The translations under genes and the position numbers were made by a program. The notes under the pieces are model-generated. The model was not told the origin of the DNA, ran no database searches, and saw only the letters and a program-made list of their open reading frames with translations. From positions 32,326 through 96,325 of the forward strand of contig CAJFUN010000033.1 in the NCBI GenBank assembly GCA_904420205.1: a stretch of DNA of 64,000 nt, in the 5' to 3' direction. Numbering within the stretch: position 1 is the first letter of the stretch; each line of letters starts with the position of its first letter. Positions 18,001 through 25,259 of this stretch are shown here, piece by piece. The stretch comes from Candidatus Parachristensenella avicola. GTDB taxonomy: Bacteria; Bacillota; Clostridia; Christensenellales; UMGS416.

Positions 18001-18155
18001 TTCATAATGCCGGCCTGCCGGATCAGTTCGTCTTTTTCAAGTTCGCCGTTCCAGGCCCAAAATGGTTTGCCCCGGTATGCCCGCCCGGGCTGCTCAAAAG
18101 CTTCCACAAGAGCGGGAAGATCTTTTTGAAAATTTGTGCGTTCTTTCTGCATCAT
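15036..18155 (-). CDS. GH106-like glycoside hydrolase (alpha-L-rhamnosidase family-like)
   Basis: 1039 aa from ATG 18155; ATG 18152 or GTG 18164 are alternatives around an AGGTGAGG site. The N-terminal 130 residues have the strongly conserved RGKPFWAWNGELEKDELIRQ, GLGGFFMHARAGLITEYLG and AWLYDEDRWPSGSAGG blocks shared by GH106 and related large glycosidases. A TIM-barrel-like core follows with EGIFTDEPHRGHG and LLSELYGCTGW, whose acidic residues are good catalytic candidates, and beta-sandwich domains fill the C-terminal 350 residues. No signal peptide is present, so it should work inside the cell on imported oligosaccharides. Substrate could be rhamnoside but the group is broad. Confidence 0.85.
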   Translation of the reverse strand: MMQKERTNFQKDLPALVEAFEQPGRAYRGKPFWAWNGELEKDELIRQAGIMKEMGLGGFFMHARAGLITEYLGREWFELTNAVADEAQRLDMEAWLYDEDRWPSGSAGGKVTADPKYRMKSLVMTDMPADRFRWTPEVIAAFLARCRGIELDEYSPLSPDAAIPQEEGLRVLQFSIVPEPCSSGYNGATYLDTMSRAATERFIELTHEAYRQHCGDRIGDSIEGIFTDEPHRGHGLDDYREQDGVWRCSMAWTDDLFEQFRLRYGYALEPRLPEVFYRYHGEKVSQVRIHYFDLADNLFLERFAMPIHQWCQKHNMRFTGHVLHEDALSNQTVAHGSLMRFYAHMDDPGVDVLADGDKRYWIVKQLSSAARQLGKRWLLSELYGCTGWQMSFNDYKAVGDWQALFGINLRCPHLSWYTMEGESKRDYPASILHQSAWYKDFARLETYFARFGVVISEGEPACDVLVINPIESAWGLAHAGWSRWLFATDPDVLALEDHYARLFHMLAGRQIDFDYGEEQMMAGDWSVESGSDGPRLRIGQARYRCVVVSGAITLRPSTLDILRAFLAAGGHVVFSGPLPAYVDGLPSQAPRELLTFDGAQDIPFDEAALAQAIDAVCPPAVQVTGPEGHPLTHIFCQVRRCPASGMSFAVLLNVDREHGVDSATLHLPAFKGHQIQLWDLMTGARYALGTAGDTLTLSFAPGQERVLAFTDNPQPFPAPLCYAAGHPALLDAPIDYALDEPNVLVLDTVSWRWENDPWHDRQEVLKADQQVRDELGLEHRGGEMLQPWFAKLHDTQRYGRLQLSYRFTVEEIPQDSLWLCCERPEHWTVTFNGVPLSYDPADGFWIDICLKRLRLPQGLMKAGENEILLTGDFARTTNLESLYLTGNFGVRLEGERTYLGCLPKQISLGNLADNRLPFYGGRVTYRFALPECFVPGQPLRLSLKDFHGALVLIQAGDIPEQAVLTAPYEADLICPPDRTLAVTLVATRRNTFGPLHQLPVLTQSYGPGSFITEGKAWSDCYELVDCRLGVIHICPLTLL

Positions 18156-18248
18156 ATGCCTCACCTATCCGGGTCACGCCCGGTTAATGCCCTTATTATA
18201 CGACGACAGGACCGGCCTCTCCATGGACGAAACTGATTTTACCCATAC

Positions 18249-18268
18249 AAAAAGGCCCCATAGGGGCC
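18249..18268 (-). terminator. Terminator of the YitT gene
   Basis: On the minus strand GGCCCC-TAT-GGGGCC followed by TTTTT. It lies 34 nt past the stop codon. Confidence 0.7.
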
Positions 18269-18302
18269 CGTTGCCTGCAAAGGGGGATCCTTGCCGGCGC
18301 GT

Positions 18303-19148
18303 TCACGGCTGGATAAAGCCGGCGCCAAAGATTTCGCTGGTATTGCTGATCAGGATAAAAGCTTCAGGATCCATGGATTTAACATATCGGCGCAGGGAGA
18401 AGGCCTGTGCGCCGTTTAAGGCCGTGAGGATGACGGATTTTTCCTGCTGGGTGAAGGCGCCTTCGGCATGCCAGAGGGTGGCGCCGCGATTGAGCGCGTC
18501 ATTGATGTAGCGGCAGACCTCGTGGGGATGGACGGTAATGACCGTAACCGCCTTTTTGAGGTTCATGTGCTCCATCACCGCGTCGACCACCAAGGATTTG
18601 GTCGCCAGGCCGAGCACCGAATATAGCCCGGTTTCGATGCCAAAAACGAAAAGCGCGGAAACCGCGATGGCCGCGTCGGTGAGAATCATGGCCACGGAAA
18701 TATTCATCCGGGTATACTTTTTTAGGATCATGGCCACGATTTCCGTACCGCCGGTGGATGCACCGTGCTGGAATAGCAACGCTGAGCCAATGGCGGGAAA
18801 GACGACGGCAAAGATAAGCTCCAGCAGCTTTTGATCGGTAAGCGGTGCGCTCATAGGCGCCCAACGCTCCAGCGCTTTAAGACTCAATGAAAACAGCAGG
18901 CTGCAGTATACCGTCTTGAACCCAAAATGTTTGTCAAGCAGCAGAAAACCGAGCGCCAAGGAAACGGCGTTAATGATCAAGTTAAAGGTGCCCGGCGACC
19001 AGTTGGAGCTGAGTTGACTAAAGATAATGGACATGCCGCTAACGCCGCCAAACGAAAAATGATTGGGAAACTTAAAAAAGTAAATACCCACTGCGCTAAT
19101 CAGCGTGCCAAAGGTGATGACAAGGAAATCCTGAAGCCGTTTTTTCAT
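18303..19148 (-). CDS. YitT/UPF0750 family membrane protein (DUF161 + DUF2179)
   Basis: 281 aa from ATG 19148, with GGGGAG 8 nt upstream. The first ~190 residues contain five to six hydrophobic segments with FPNHFSFGGVSGMSIIFSQL and GASTGGTEIVAMILKKYT, the glycine-rich repeats of the DUF161 region. The last ~80 residues are a soluble DUF2179 domain (KKAVTVITVHPHEVCRYIN ... RYVKSMDPEAFILISNTSEIFG). Family members are common in Firmicutes in several copies; transport function is suspected but unproven. A perfect 21-bp palindrome overlaps its -35 box, so it is likely repressor-controlled. Confidence 0.88.
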   Translation of the reverse strand: MKKRLQDFLVITFGTLISAVGIYFFKFPNHFSFGGVSGMSIIFSQLSSNWSPGTFNLIINAVSLALGFLLLDKHFGFKTVYCSLLFSLSLKALERWAPMSAPLTDQKLLELIFAVVFPAIGSALLFQHGASTGGTEIVAMILKKYTRMNISVAMILTDAAIAVSALFVFGIETGLYSVLGLATKSLVVDAVMEHMNLKKAVTVITVHPHEVCRYINDALNRGATLWHAEGAFTQQEKSVILTALNGAQAFSLRRYVKSMDPEAFILISNTSEIFGAGFIQP

Positions 19149-19178
19149 GATCGTCTCTCCCCTTTTTCTTCCTTCCAA

Positions 19179-19207
19179 ATGATAGTCCAAAGTCATTGCG
19201 TTTGCAA
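19179..19207 (-). promoter_or_regulatory. Promoter of the YitT gene
   Basis: Minus strand: -35 TTGCAA (19202-19207), 17-bp spacer, -10 TATCAT (19179-19184). The -35 lies inside the palindrome at 19201-19221. Confidence 0.65.
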
Positions 19208-19221
19208 GTAAAACTTGCAAA
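19201..19221. promoter_or_regulatory. 21-bp palindromic operator candidate
   Basis: TTTGCAAGT-AAA-ACTTGCAAA: two perfect 9-bp arms with a 3-bp spacer, overlapping the -35 box of the YitT promoter. No U-tract follows, so a protein-binding site is more likely than a terminator. Confidence 0.65.
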
Positions 19222-19392
19222 AATTCAAAGAAATAGCCGAATAATCTGCCATATTACTGAATTAATGCATGAAAAAATGCAAAAATGGACAAATTTTGCA
19301 AGAAAGGACGGGCCAAAAGATAAAAGAAGCCCCCTTATCAAAGCGAGCTTCTATTGTAAGGTCATGCAAATTAGGTCGGTTTGGGGATGGCG

Positions 19393-19808
19393 TCACATTT
19401 TCCGCGGTATTTCACAGACGATGACGCTTACGCAGCCAGGCTGAAGCGGTAGCCCGTAGCTATCCCAATGGTTGCCTAATATCCCACAGCGATAGAACGG
19501 CCCAGCAGCAAGAGCCAGCCATTCATGCCGGCAGGGCGCGATATAAATGGGGAAACTCCAATGATGTACGGCCTTGCCCAATAGAAAAAGCGATTAGGAC
19601 CGCGCCCCCAGAGGGAAGCGGATGATGCCCGGCACGGCGCGGGGTAAAAGCCCCCTTCTTGCACATTTGAAAACATATTTTCCAGCGCGGCCCGGGTATC
19701 GATTTCCCTGCGCAAAAGCCAGTGGAAGTCGCCACGGAGGCGAAGCCGGTGAAGGGAACGGACGAATTCATCAAACGGCCTCCATTTTACGCTATGATGT
19801 TCATCCAA
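19393..19808 (-). pseudogene. Possible decayed gene, two frames
   Basis: Between the YitT promoter and the AnmK gene about 600 nt have no intact gene. On the minus strand a frame from 19808 encodes VKWRPFDEFVRSLHRLRL...GDFHWLLRREIDTRAALENMF and runs out at 19476; an overlapping second frame from about 19581 continues with HHWSFPIYIAPCRHEWLALA and LQPGCVSVIVCEIPRK to 19393. The second frame has an ordered, protein-like composition, so a single frameshift near 19565 would join the two into a ~135-aa product. I do not recognise the family, and chance open frames remain possible. Confidence 0.25.
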
Positions 19809-19816
19809 CGCCAGGT

Positions 19817-20956
19817 TTACGCATAGGTGACGCTTCCTAGGATCACCGGAGCCTCTGCGCCGGTGGCGGAAGGCAGGTTGCCCGGGCGATGGTGGAGCGT
19901 CTCATAGGCCAGCAGGGCAAAGGCCACCGATTCTTTGGCTTGGGCGGGAAGCCCGGCCTCGTCGGTGACACGGACCGGACAGGGCGCAAGGCGCAGGGCG
20001 AGCTGATCCATCAAAGCCGGATTGCGCGCGCCGCCCCCTGAGATCAGCACTTCGTCAGGCGGGGAAGGCAGATAGCGACGATAACTGTCGGCAATGGAAG
20101 CAGCGGTGAACGCGGTCAGCGTAGCCAGAATATCCGGGGCGGCAAGGCCCCTTGCTGCCGCCGCATCGTAGTATTGCTTAGCACGCTGTACGCCGAAGCG
20201 TTCCCGCCCCGTAGATTTGGGCGGGGAAAGGGAAAAATAGGGATCGGCCATCCAGCTTTCCAGCAGCTGCGGATCAACCCGACCGGCGCGGGCCAAACGG
20301 CCGTCCTGATCGTAGGGCAACCGCCCGTCCGTGGCTCGGCCAGCGGCGTAGTCAATCAGCATATTGCCCGGCCCGGTATCAAAAGCGATTACCGAGTCAG
20401 GCCCTCCACCGGCGGGCAGGTAGGTGACATTGCCAATACCGCCGATATTCTGCACGGCCCGGGAACGAGCGCCGTTAGCCAGCAGCAAATAATCCACATA
20501 GGGGACAAGGGGCGCGCCTTGCCCGCCTGCAGCCATATCACGGGCACGAAAATCGCTGACCACGGTGATGCCGGTGCGCTGAGCGATTACCGCCGGACTG
20601 CCCAGCTGCAGGGTGGAGGGCGTTTCAGGCTGACCCGGCGGGATGTGCCATACGGTCTGCCCATGGCTGCCGATGGCGTCCACCTCCCCCGGCTGAAGGC
20701 CAGCCGCCCGGCACGCGGCCAATGCAGCCTGAGCGAAGGCCTCGCCCAGCTGAAAATGCAAAGCGCAAAGCATGTCCACTTTGGACGTTTCAGGGCGGAA
20801 GGCGGAAAAGATCGCTTCACGCAACGGCCGGGGATGGGGAAGCGACACATGGGACAAAAGCCGCCAGCGCAGCTCAGGCGGCACCCCGTCAATCCGGACG
20901 CACGCGGCGTCGATGCCGTCGGCGGAGGTCCCGCTCATAAGGCCGATCAGGATCAT
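19817..20956 (-). CDS. anmK: Anhydro-N-acetylmuramic acid kinase
   Basis: 379 aa. It begins IGLMSGTSADGIDAACVRI, the signature of AnmK (phosphate loop and the catalytic Asp), followed by GSHGQTVWH and the ASKHA-fold motifs FDTGPGNMLID and ISGGGARNP. The enzyme opens and phosphorylates 1,6-anhydro-MurNAc released from peptidoglycan to give MurNAc 6-phosphate. Its ATG overlaps the stop of the upstream serine hydrolase (ATGA), so the two are translationally coupled. This pairing fits recycling of wall fragments. Confidence 0.95.
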   Translation of the reverse strand: MILIGLMSGTSADGIDAACVRIDGVPPELRWRLLSHVSLPHPRPLREAIFSAFRPETSKVDMLCALHFQLGEAFAQAALAACRAAGLQPGEVDAIGSHGQTVWHIPPGQPETPSTLQLGSPAVIAQRTGITVVSDFRARDMAAGGQGAPLVPYVDYLLLANGARSRAVQNIGGIGNVTYLPAGGGPDSVIAFDTGPGNMLIDYAAGRATDGRLPYDQDGRLARAGRVDPQLLESWMADPYFSLSPPKSTGRERFGVQRAKQYYDAAAARGLAAPDILATLTAFTAASIADSYRRYLPSPPDEVLISGGGARNPALMDQLALRLAPCPVRVTDEAGLPAQAKESVAFALLAYETLHHRPGNLPSATGAEAPVILGSVTYA

Positions 20957-22089
20957 TCTTTATCCTCCGCATCCACGGCGGCCACCAGGGCCCGGACCAT
21001 CTCACCGCGCACCTGCACCAGAGCTCGGTTTTCACGACCGTTATAGACCTCATTGGTCAGCAGTGCGAACGTCATATCCCGGTCCGGATCAACCCACATA
21101 CATGTCCCGGTAAAGCCTGTATGGCCAAAGGCATTTTCCGAAAGCGGATAGGAATGGGCTTCCGGATCGAGAATACGCAGCTGCCAGGCGATGCCTCTCC
21201 GGTCCCAATCGTTCTGGGCCTGGAAAGATGCCATCCTCCGTACCATGCCGGTACTGATCAATCCCTTGCCCCCCTGGTAACTCGTCAAATAATCCTGACA
21301 CAGCGCGGCGGCGTCGCGGGCGGTAGAGAAGAGGCCCGCATGGCCCGCTACGCCATCCAACAGATAGGCGTTTTCGTCATGAACAAAGCCGCGAACCCGG
21401 CAGCCCCGCCAAGTGCAGTATTCGGTGGGGGCTACGTTAGAGGCGTCATGATGCGCGCTGTTGCGCAGGTAGCCCGTATGCGCTAACCCAAGCGGAGCGC
21501 ATACCAGCTGGCTGACAAGATCGTCCAACGGGATGCCGGTACGTTTCTCCATGGCCAGTCCCATTAGAATGAGGCCCAAATCCGTATACAAGACCGTAGA
21601 GCCAGTGGCATAAGCGAAAGGCATGGTAAGGATTTCCTGAAGAGCCGCCTCCAAGCTGGGCCGTTTGTTCATGGCCAGCCAACCCATGCCGGAAGTATGA
21701 GTCAGCACATGGTACCAGGTTACAAGGCCCGCATCGCACTGGCCTTGGACGCTGGCGTCCTTTTGCCCTTTGTCCAGCTCATTGGCCATGGGCACGATAT
21801 CGCGCATGCCGGTAAAGGCGGGGAAGCTTTCGCATACTTTTTCCTCCAAAGAAAAGACGCCCTGCTCCACCAGGCACATGAAGGCGGTCGCACAGAAGAT
21901 CTTGGTCAGCGACGCCATGTCGTAGCGGGTATCCAGCGTCGTGGGTACGCCGCTTTCCGGATCGGGGCAGCCATAGGCCCCTTCATGGACAACACGCCCT
22001 TTGTGATAAACGCAGAGGGTAGCCGAAGGGATCTTCCCCTGCTCGCATAAGAGAGCCAGCGTGCGGTCCACCTGGGTAAAGTCGATCAT
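20953..22089 (-). CDS. Beta-lactamase-family serine hydrolase
   Basis: 378 aa from ATG 22089, which has AAGGAGG 8 nt upstream; the longer frame has no ribosome site. Class C beta-lactamase/DD-peptidase motifs are present: MASLTKIF (Ser-x-x-Lys nucleophile), YTDLGL (the Tyr of Y-x-N), and GHTGFTGT (in place of K-T-G). No signal peptide is visible, so it is probably cytoplasmic. Coupled translation with anmK points to action on anhydromuropeptides or other peptidoglycan pieces, for example as an esterase or peptidase; the exact bond is unknown. Confidence 0.88.
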   Translation of the reverse strand: MIDFTQVDRTLALLCEQGKIPSATLCVYHKGRVVHEGAYGCPDPESGVPTTLDTRYDMASLTKIFCATAFMCLVEQGVFSLEEKVCESFPAFTGMRDIVPMANELDKGQKDASVQGQCDAGLVTWYHVLTHTSGMGWLAMNKRPSLEAALQEILTMPFAYATGSTVLYTDLGLILMGLAMEKRTGIPLDDLVSQLVCAPLGLAHTGYLRNSAHHDASNVAPTEYCTWRGCRVRGFVHDENAYLLDGVAGHAGLFSTARDAAALCQDYLTSYQGGKGLISTGMVRRMASFQAQNDWDRRGIAWQLRILDPEAHSYPLSENAFGHTGFTGTCMWVDPDRDMTFALLTNEVYNGRENRALVQVRGEMVRALVAAVDAEDKE

Positions 22090-22188
22090 GAAAAATGCCT
22101 CCTTTTTCCGAGTCCCTGCTCCAACATTTCGATGCAAAGCAGGGAATTCCTGCCCAATTATGACAATTCACGCCTGGAAAGATGCATA

Positions 22189-22222
22189 AAAGACCCCGCC
22201 GACTTCAGTCGGCGGGGTCTTG
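22189..22222 (-). terminator. Terminator of the NPCBM-protein gene
   Basis: AAGACCCCGCCGACT pairs with the CGGCGGGGTCTT arm around a short loop; on the minus strand it is followed by TTTATG. Confidence 0.75.
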
Positions 22223-22238
22223 GACTACAAGATTGGGA

Positions 22239-23849
22239 TTATTCTGCGGCCGGTGTCGTAGTGGTTGTTTCAGCAGCCGTGGTTTCACCACCGGCAGGCG
22301 TCGTGGTTTCACCGCCAGCAGGCGTCGTTTCAGACGCGCCTCCGGAAGCGGGGATAAAGCCGGCGTTCCCCAACACCACGTTTAGCGATCCTTTAGAGCC
22401 CTTCTTTTCGATCAGGCGGATCTTAACCTTTTGCGCGCCGGTCACGTCCACACTGATGCCTGTTTTATAGTAGTTGTAGTTCACTTCCTCACTGGTCCAG
22501 ACCGGATCTTCATTGTCGTCGACAAAGACCATGATCTGATAAGTACCGCAATCTTTGGCATCGTCAAAGAGCCATTCCTTGTCTATGCCCATGTCAAAGG
22601 TCAAGGCGCTGTACTGCCCGTTGGTGTTAAAGGTCAGCGCGCGCCGGGCTTCATTGCTGTCAAAATCGCTGCTCTTGATGAACCAGCCAAGCCCGTGCTC
22701 GTAGAGGATGCCTTTGGCGTCGCTGCCGCTACCGCCATTGAAGATGGAGAAGTTGGCATTATGGGAGTTTGCTGTCCACTTGCCCAGATAATAGTTCTCC
22801 CACGCGGTATGGGACTTGGTGATATCGTCGCTGGCAAATTCGTCGAGATACTTAATCTGCGTGTTGTTGGCAGAGGCGTCCGGCGTCGCCGTAGGCGAAG
22901 GCGTGGGCGTAACCAGGATGGAAAGCGTTTCTGAAGGCGCGGTAACGCTGGGCGTTGTGCCCTGTGGATCGGTCGTCGTCCTACCGCCGCAGCGGGAAAG
23001 GATCAGGATCAGCGCCACCAAAAGCACGATGACCAGCACGGCGGAAATAATGACCGGCATGGTTAAGAAGCGCTTGTAGCGGGACAGGTCGAAACGCCCT
23101 CCACCGGAGGAGCCGCCGTTATATCCGCCGCGGCCACGGCGGGGCGGTTCATAGCCGTCTTGGCCGTTGTCATAGCCGCCATCCTGATAGCCGTCCTCCG
23201 GATAATCACCCTGCCCGCCTTCATAGGGCGCCTCATCCTGGGGCGGCCGTTGATAAGAGGCGGTATTGTAAGAGGACGTATTATACGAGGAAGTATTGTA
23301 AGAACCGGTATTGCCGCTGGTATAGGCACCGGGGTTGTAGGAAGAGGTATGATAGGATCCTGTATTCTGGCTGGGCTCCCGACGCACCGGAGCCCTTCGG
23401 CCGGTCGCATAGGTATCGTCACCCGACCCGTATCCGCCGCGCACCGGCGTTTGGCGGCCCGTGTAGCCGGTACGGACGCCGCCGTCCTGGCGCATCAGCC
23501 AACGACCGATGTCTACAGCGTCGGCCATGCGGGCGCGCGCCTCATTGGGATCGCCCAGCGGGTTGCTGGATACACGGTCCTCCGTAGCACGGATATTATG
23601 GAATTTCTGTAAAATATCGGGCGGCACGCTGCCCATGGCTTTCAAGGCGCTGAGACGCTCCAGCTGGGGCGTATCCGGAGCCATGGGGTTGCCGAGCACA
23701 TCCAGGGTTATATCAGCCGCCCATTCACAATAATCGCGCAGCGAGGATAAGGCGGTAACAGGGCTAAAATCCACCAACCGGGCGGCGTCCGCACCGAGTG
23801 CGGCGAGTTTGGGCCATCGGGACCTGAGAAATTCAAATTCATTGGCCAT
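22239..23849 (-). CDS. DUF4145-like / transmembrane / NPCBM-domain protein
   Basis: 536 aa, ATG 23849 with AAAGGAG upstream. Residues 1-120 resemble DUF4145 (FLRSRWPKLAALG, ALSSLRDYCEW, ILQKFHNIRATEDR), a helical domain found in restriction and signalling proteins. Residues 125-260 are a low-complexity Tyr/Gly/Ser/Thr linker with SYNTSSYNTSSYNTASY repeats at 161-200. One transmembrane helix spans about 264-286. After a Thr/Pro linker, residues ~330-505 look like an NPCBM carbohydrate-binding module (KWTANSHNANFSI, RRALTFNTNGQYSALTFDMG, VDVTGAQKVKIRL). The tail repeats PAGGETTT. The likely topology is cytoplasmic DUF4145 and external NPCBM. I infer a wall- or glycan-sensing role, with no known homologue function. 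It is a single-gene unit. Confidence 0.7.
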   Translation of the reverse strand: MANEFEFLRSRWPKLAALGADAARLVDFSPVTALSSLRDYCEWAADITLDVLGNPMAPDTPQLERLSALKAMGSVPPDILQKFHNIRATEDRVSSNPLGDPNEARARMADAVDIGRWLMRQDGGVRTGYTGRQTPVRGGYGSGDDTYATGRRAPVRREPSQNTGSYHTSSYNPGAYTSGNTGSYNTSSYNTSSYNTASYQRPPQDEAPYEGGQGDYPEDGYQDGGYDNGQDGYEPPRRGRGGYNGGSSGGGRFDLSRYKRFLTMPVIISAVLVIVLLVALILILSRCGGRTTTDPQGTTPSVTAPSETLSILVTPTPSPTATPDASANNTQIKYLDEFASDDITKSHTAWENYYLGKWTANSHNANFSIFNGGSGSDAKGILYEHGLGWFIKSSDFDSNEARRALTFNTNGQYSALTFDMGIDKEWLFDDAKDCGTYQIMVFVDDNEDPVWTSEEVNYNYYKTGISVDVTGAQKVKIRLIEKKGSKGSLNVVLGNAGFIPASGGASETTPAGGETTTPAGGETTAAETTTTTPAAE

Positions 23850-23921
23850 GAAGAAGCTCCTTTCAAGGTTGGGCGTATCAAATGTATTATATAGACAAAT
23901 TGATCTAGTTTTCTACTTCTT

Positions 23922-23949
23922 ATTTTACCTGTTCCGAACCGACTGTCAA
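23922..23949 (-). promoter_or_regulatory. Promoter of the NPCBM-protein gene
   Basis: Minus strand: -35 TTGACA (23944-23949), 16-bp spacer, -10 TAAAAT (23922-23927), 73 nt before the start codon. Confidence 0.6.
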
Positions 23950-24105
23950 TGCACAAAGCATAAAAAGTTACAAAGAATTTTCAAAGTACTTACAAATTAT
24001 TCCCAATTATTTCGGGACATTTCCGGGGACATGGCCGAGGCCATGCAGGAATTACGGCCAAGCGGAGCGAATAGAGAAAAAATTATGCTTAAGGAGGGAC
24101 CGACC

Positions 24106-25095
24106 ATGGCATATCTTGCTGATCCGGCCCGCTATGACGGCATGGAATACCGCCGGTGCGGAAGAAGCGGACTGAAGCTTCCTGCGGTGTCGTTGGGCTT
24201 TTGGCAGAACTTTGGCGATGTGAACCGGTATGAAACCAGTCGGGAGATGACGCTGACCGCCTTTGATATGGGCGTAACCCATTTTGATCTGGCCAATAAC
24301 TACGGCCCGCCTCCGGGCTCGGCTGAGAAAAATTTCGGCCGTATTCTGCGGGAGGATCTGCATGCCTACCGCGATGAACTCGTGATTTCTACGAAGGCGG
24401 GCTGGGGCATGTGGCCCGGGCCTTATGGCGACTACGGCTCGCGGAAATACCTGATTGCCTCCCTGGATCAGAGCCTGCTAAGGATGGGGCTTGATTATGT
24501 GGATATCTATTACCATCACCGGCCGGATCCGGAAACGCCTCTGGAGGAAACCATGGGCGCCCTGGACGCGGTGGTGCGGTCAGGTAAAGCGCTATATGTA
24601 GGCATTTCCAGCTATAATGCCGACGAGACGGCGCGGGCTGCCGCGATCCTCAAGGAACTGGGGACGCCTTGCCTGATTCATCAGCCCAGCTACTCCATGC
24701 TGAACCGATGGATTGAAAAGGATTTGCAGCCGCTGCTGGAGCGGGAGGGGATCGGTACGGCCGTCTTTTGCCCGCTGGCCCAGGGCATCCTGACCGACCG
24801 CTACCTGGGCGGCATCCCGGCCGACTCCCGCGCAAGCCGCGAAGGTTCCCTAAAATCCCAACAGATTGACGAGGCAACCCTGAAAAAGGTTCGCGATCTC
24901 TCTGAGATTGCAGCGGGCCGCGGCCAAAGCATGGCGCAGTTGGCGTTGGCGTGGTGCCTGAGAGAGGGCAGGGTCACCACGGTGCTGGCCGGAGCCTCCC
25001 GGGTTAGCCAGCTTAAGGAGAACATCGCTGCGGTGGGCAACCTTCGCTTTACCCAGGACGAGCTGGATGCCATTGACGCGATCCTGGCCCGGTAA
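24106..25095 (+). CDS. Aldo/keto reductase (YghZ-like)
   Basis: 329 aa from ATG 24106, with AAGGAGG 8 nt upstream; the frame is open far upstream but lacks a ribosome site there. A TIM-barrel oxidoreductase: FDMGVTHFDLANNYGPPPGSAE holds the catalytic Asp/Tyr pair, ISTKAGWGMWPGPYGDYGSRK holds the lysine, YYHHRPDPETP holds the histidine, and the C-terminal LAGASRVSQLKEN binds the NADP phosphate. This subgroup (long GPPPGSAE loop) includes enzymes acting on L-glyceraldehyde 3-phosphate and methylglyoxal. It is a single-gene unit closed by a terminator. Confidence 0.92.
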   Translation: MAYLADPARYDGMEYRRCGRSGLKLPAVSLGFWQNFGDVNRYETSREMTLTAFDMGVTHFDLANNYGPPPGSAEKNFGRILREDLHAYRDELVISTKAGWGMWPGPYGDYGSRKYLIASLDQSLLRMGLDYVDIYYHHRPDPETPLEETMGALDAVVRSGKALYVGISSYNADETARAAAILKELGTPCLIHQPSYSMLNRWIEKDLQPLLEREGIGTAVFCPLAQGILTDRYLGGIPADSRASREGSLKSQQIDEATLKKVRDLSEIAAGRGQSMAQLALAWCLREGRVTTVLAGASRVSQLKENIAAVGNLRFTQDELDAIDAILAR

Positions 25096-25110
25096 AAAAG
25101 ACAATACACA

Positions 25111-25138
25111 AAACCGGTCCGATGAGGGCCGGTTTTTC
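25111..25138 (+). terminator. Terminator of the aldo/keto reductase gene
   Basis: AAACCGGTCC / GGGCCGGTTT stem with a GATGA loop and TTTTT tail, 15 nt past the stop. Confidence 0.8.
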
Positions 25139-25211
25139 CTTTTGCGCGGCTGGAAGAGGCTGGACGCCGTTTTTGCCCGGTAAGCGCCTTTTGCCCGGCG
25201 GCGTTTGGGTG

Positions 25212-25217
25212 TATAAT
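25212..25217 (+). promoter_or_regulatory. Probable polA -10 element
   Basis: TATAAT 25212-25217; upstream CTTTTGCCC could supply a -35 (TTTTGC 25189-25194 at 17 bp). It lies 48 nt before the chosen GTG. Confidence 0.5.
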
Positions 25218-25259
25218 GGAAGCAATCTGGAAAGAATGGCCTTAAATGGAATAAAGGAT

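Noticed and set aside
23160..23612. Repetitive pattern in the NPCBM-protein gene considered as a CRISPR-like or DNA repeat array
   Set aside because: Repeats are imperfect, of codon-unit size and in frame, encoding the SYNTSS linker of the minus-strand gene.
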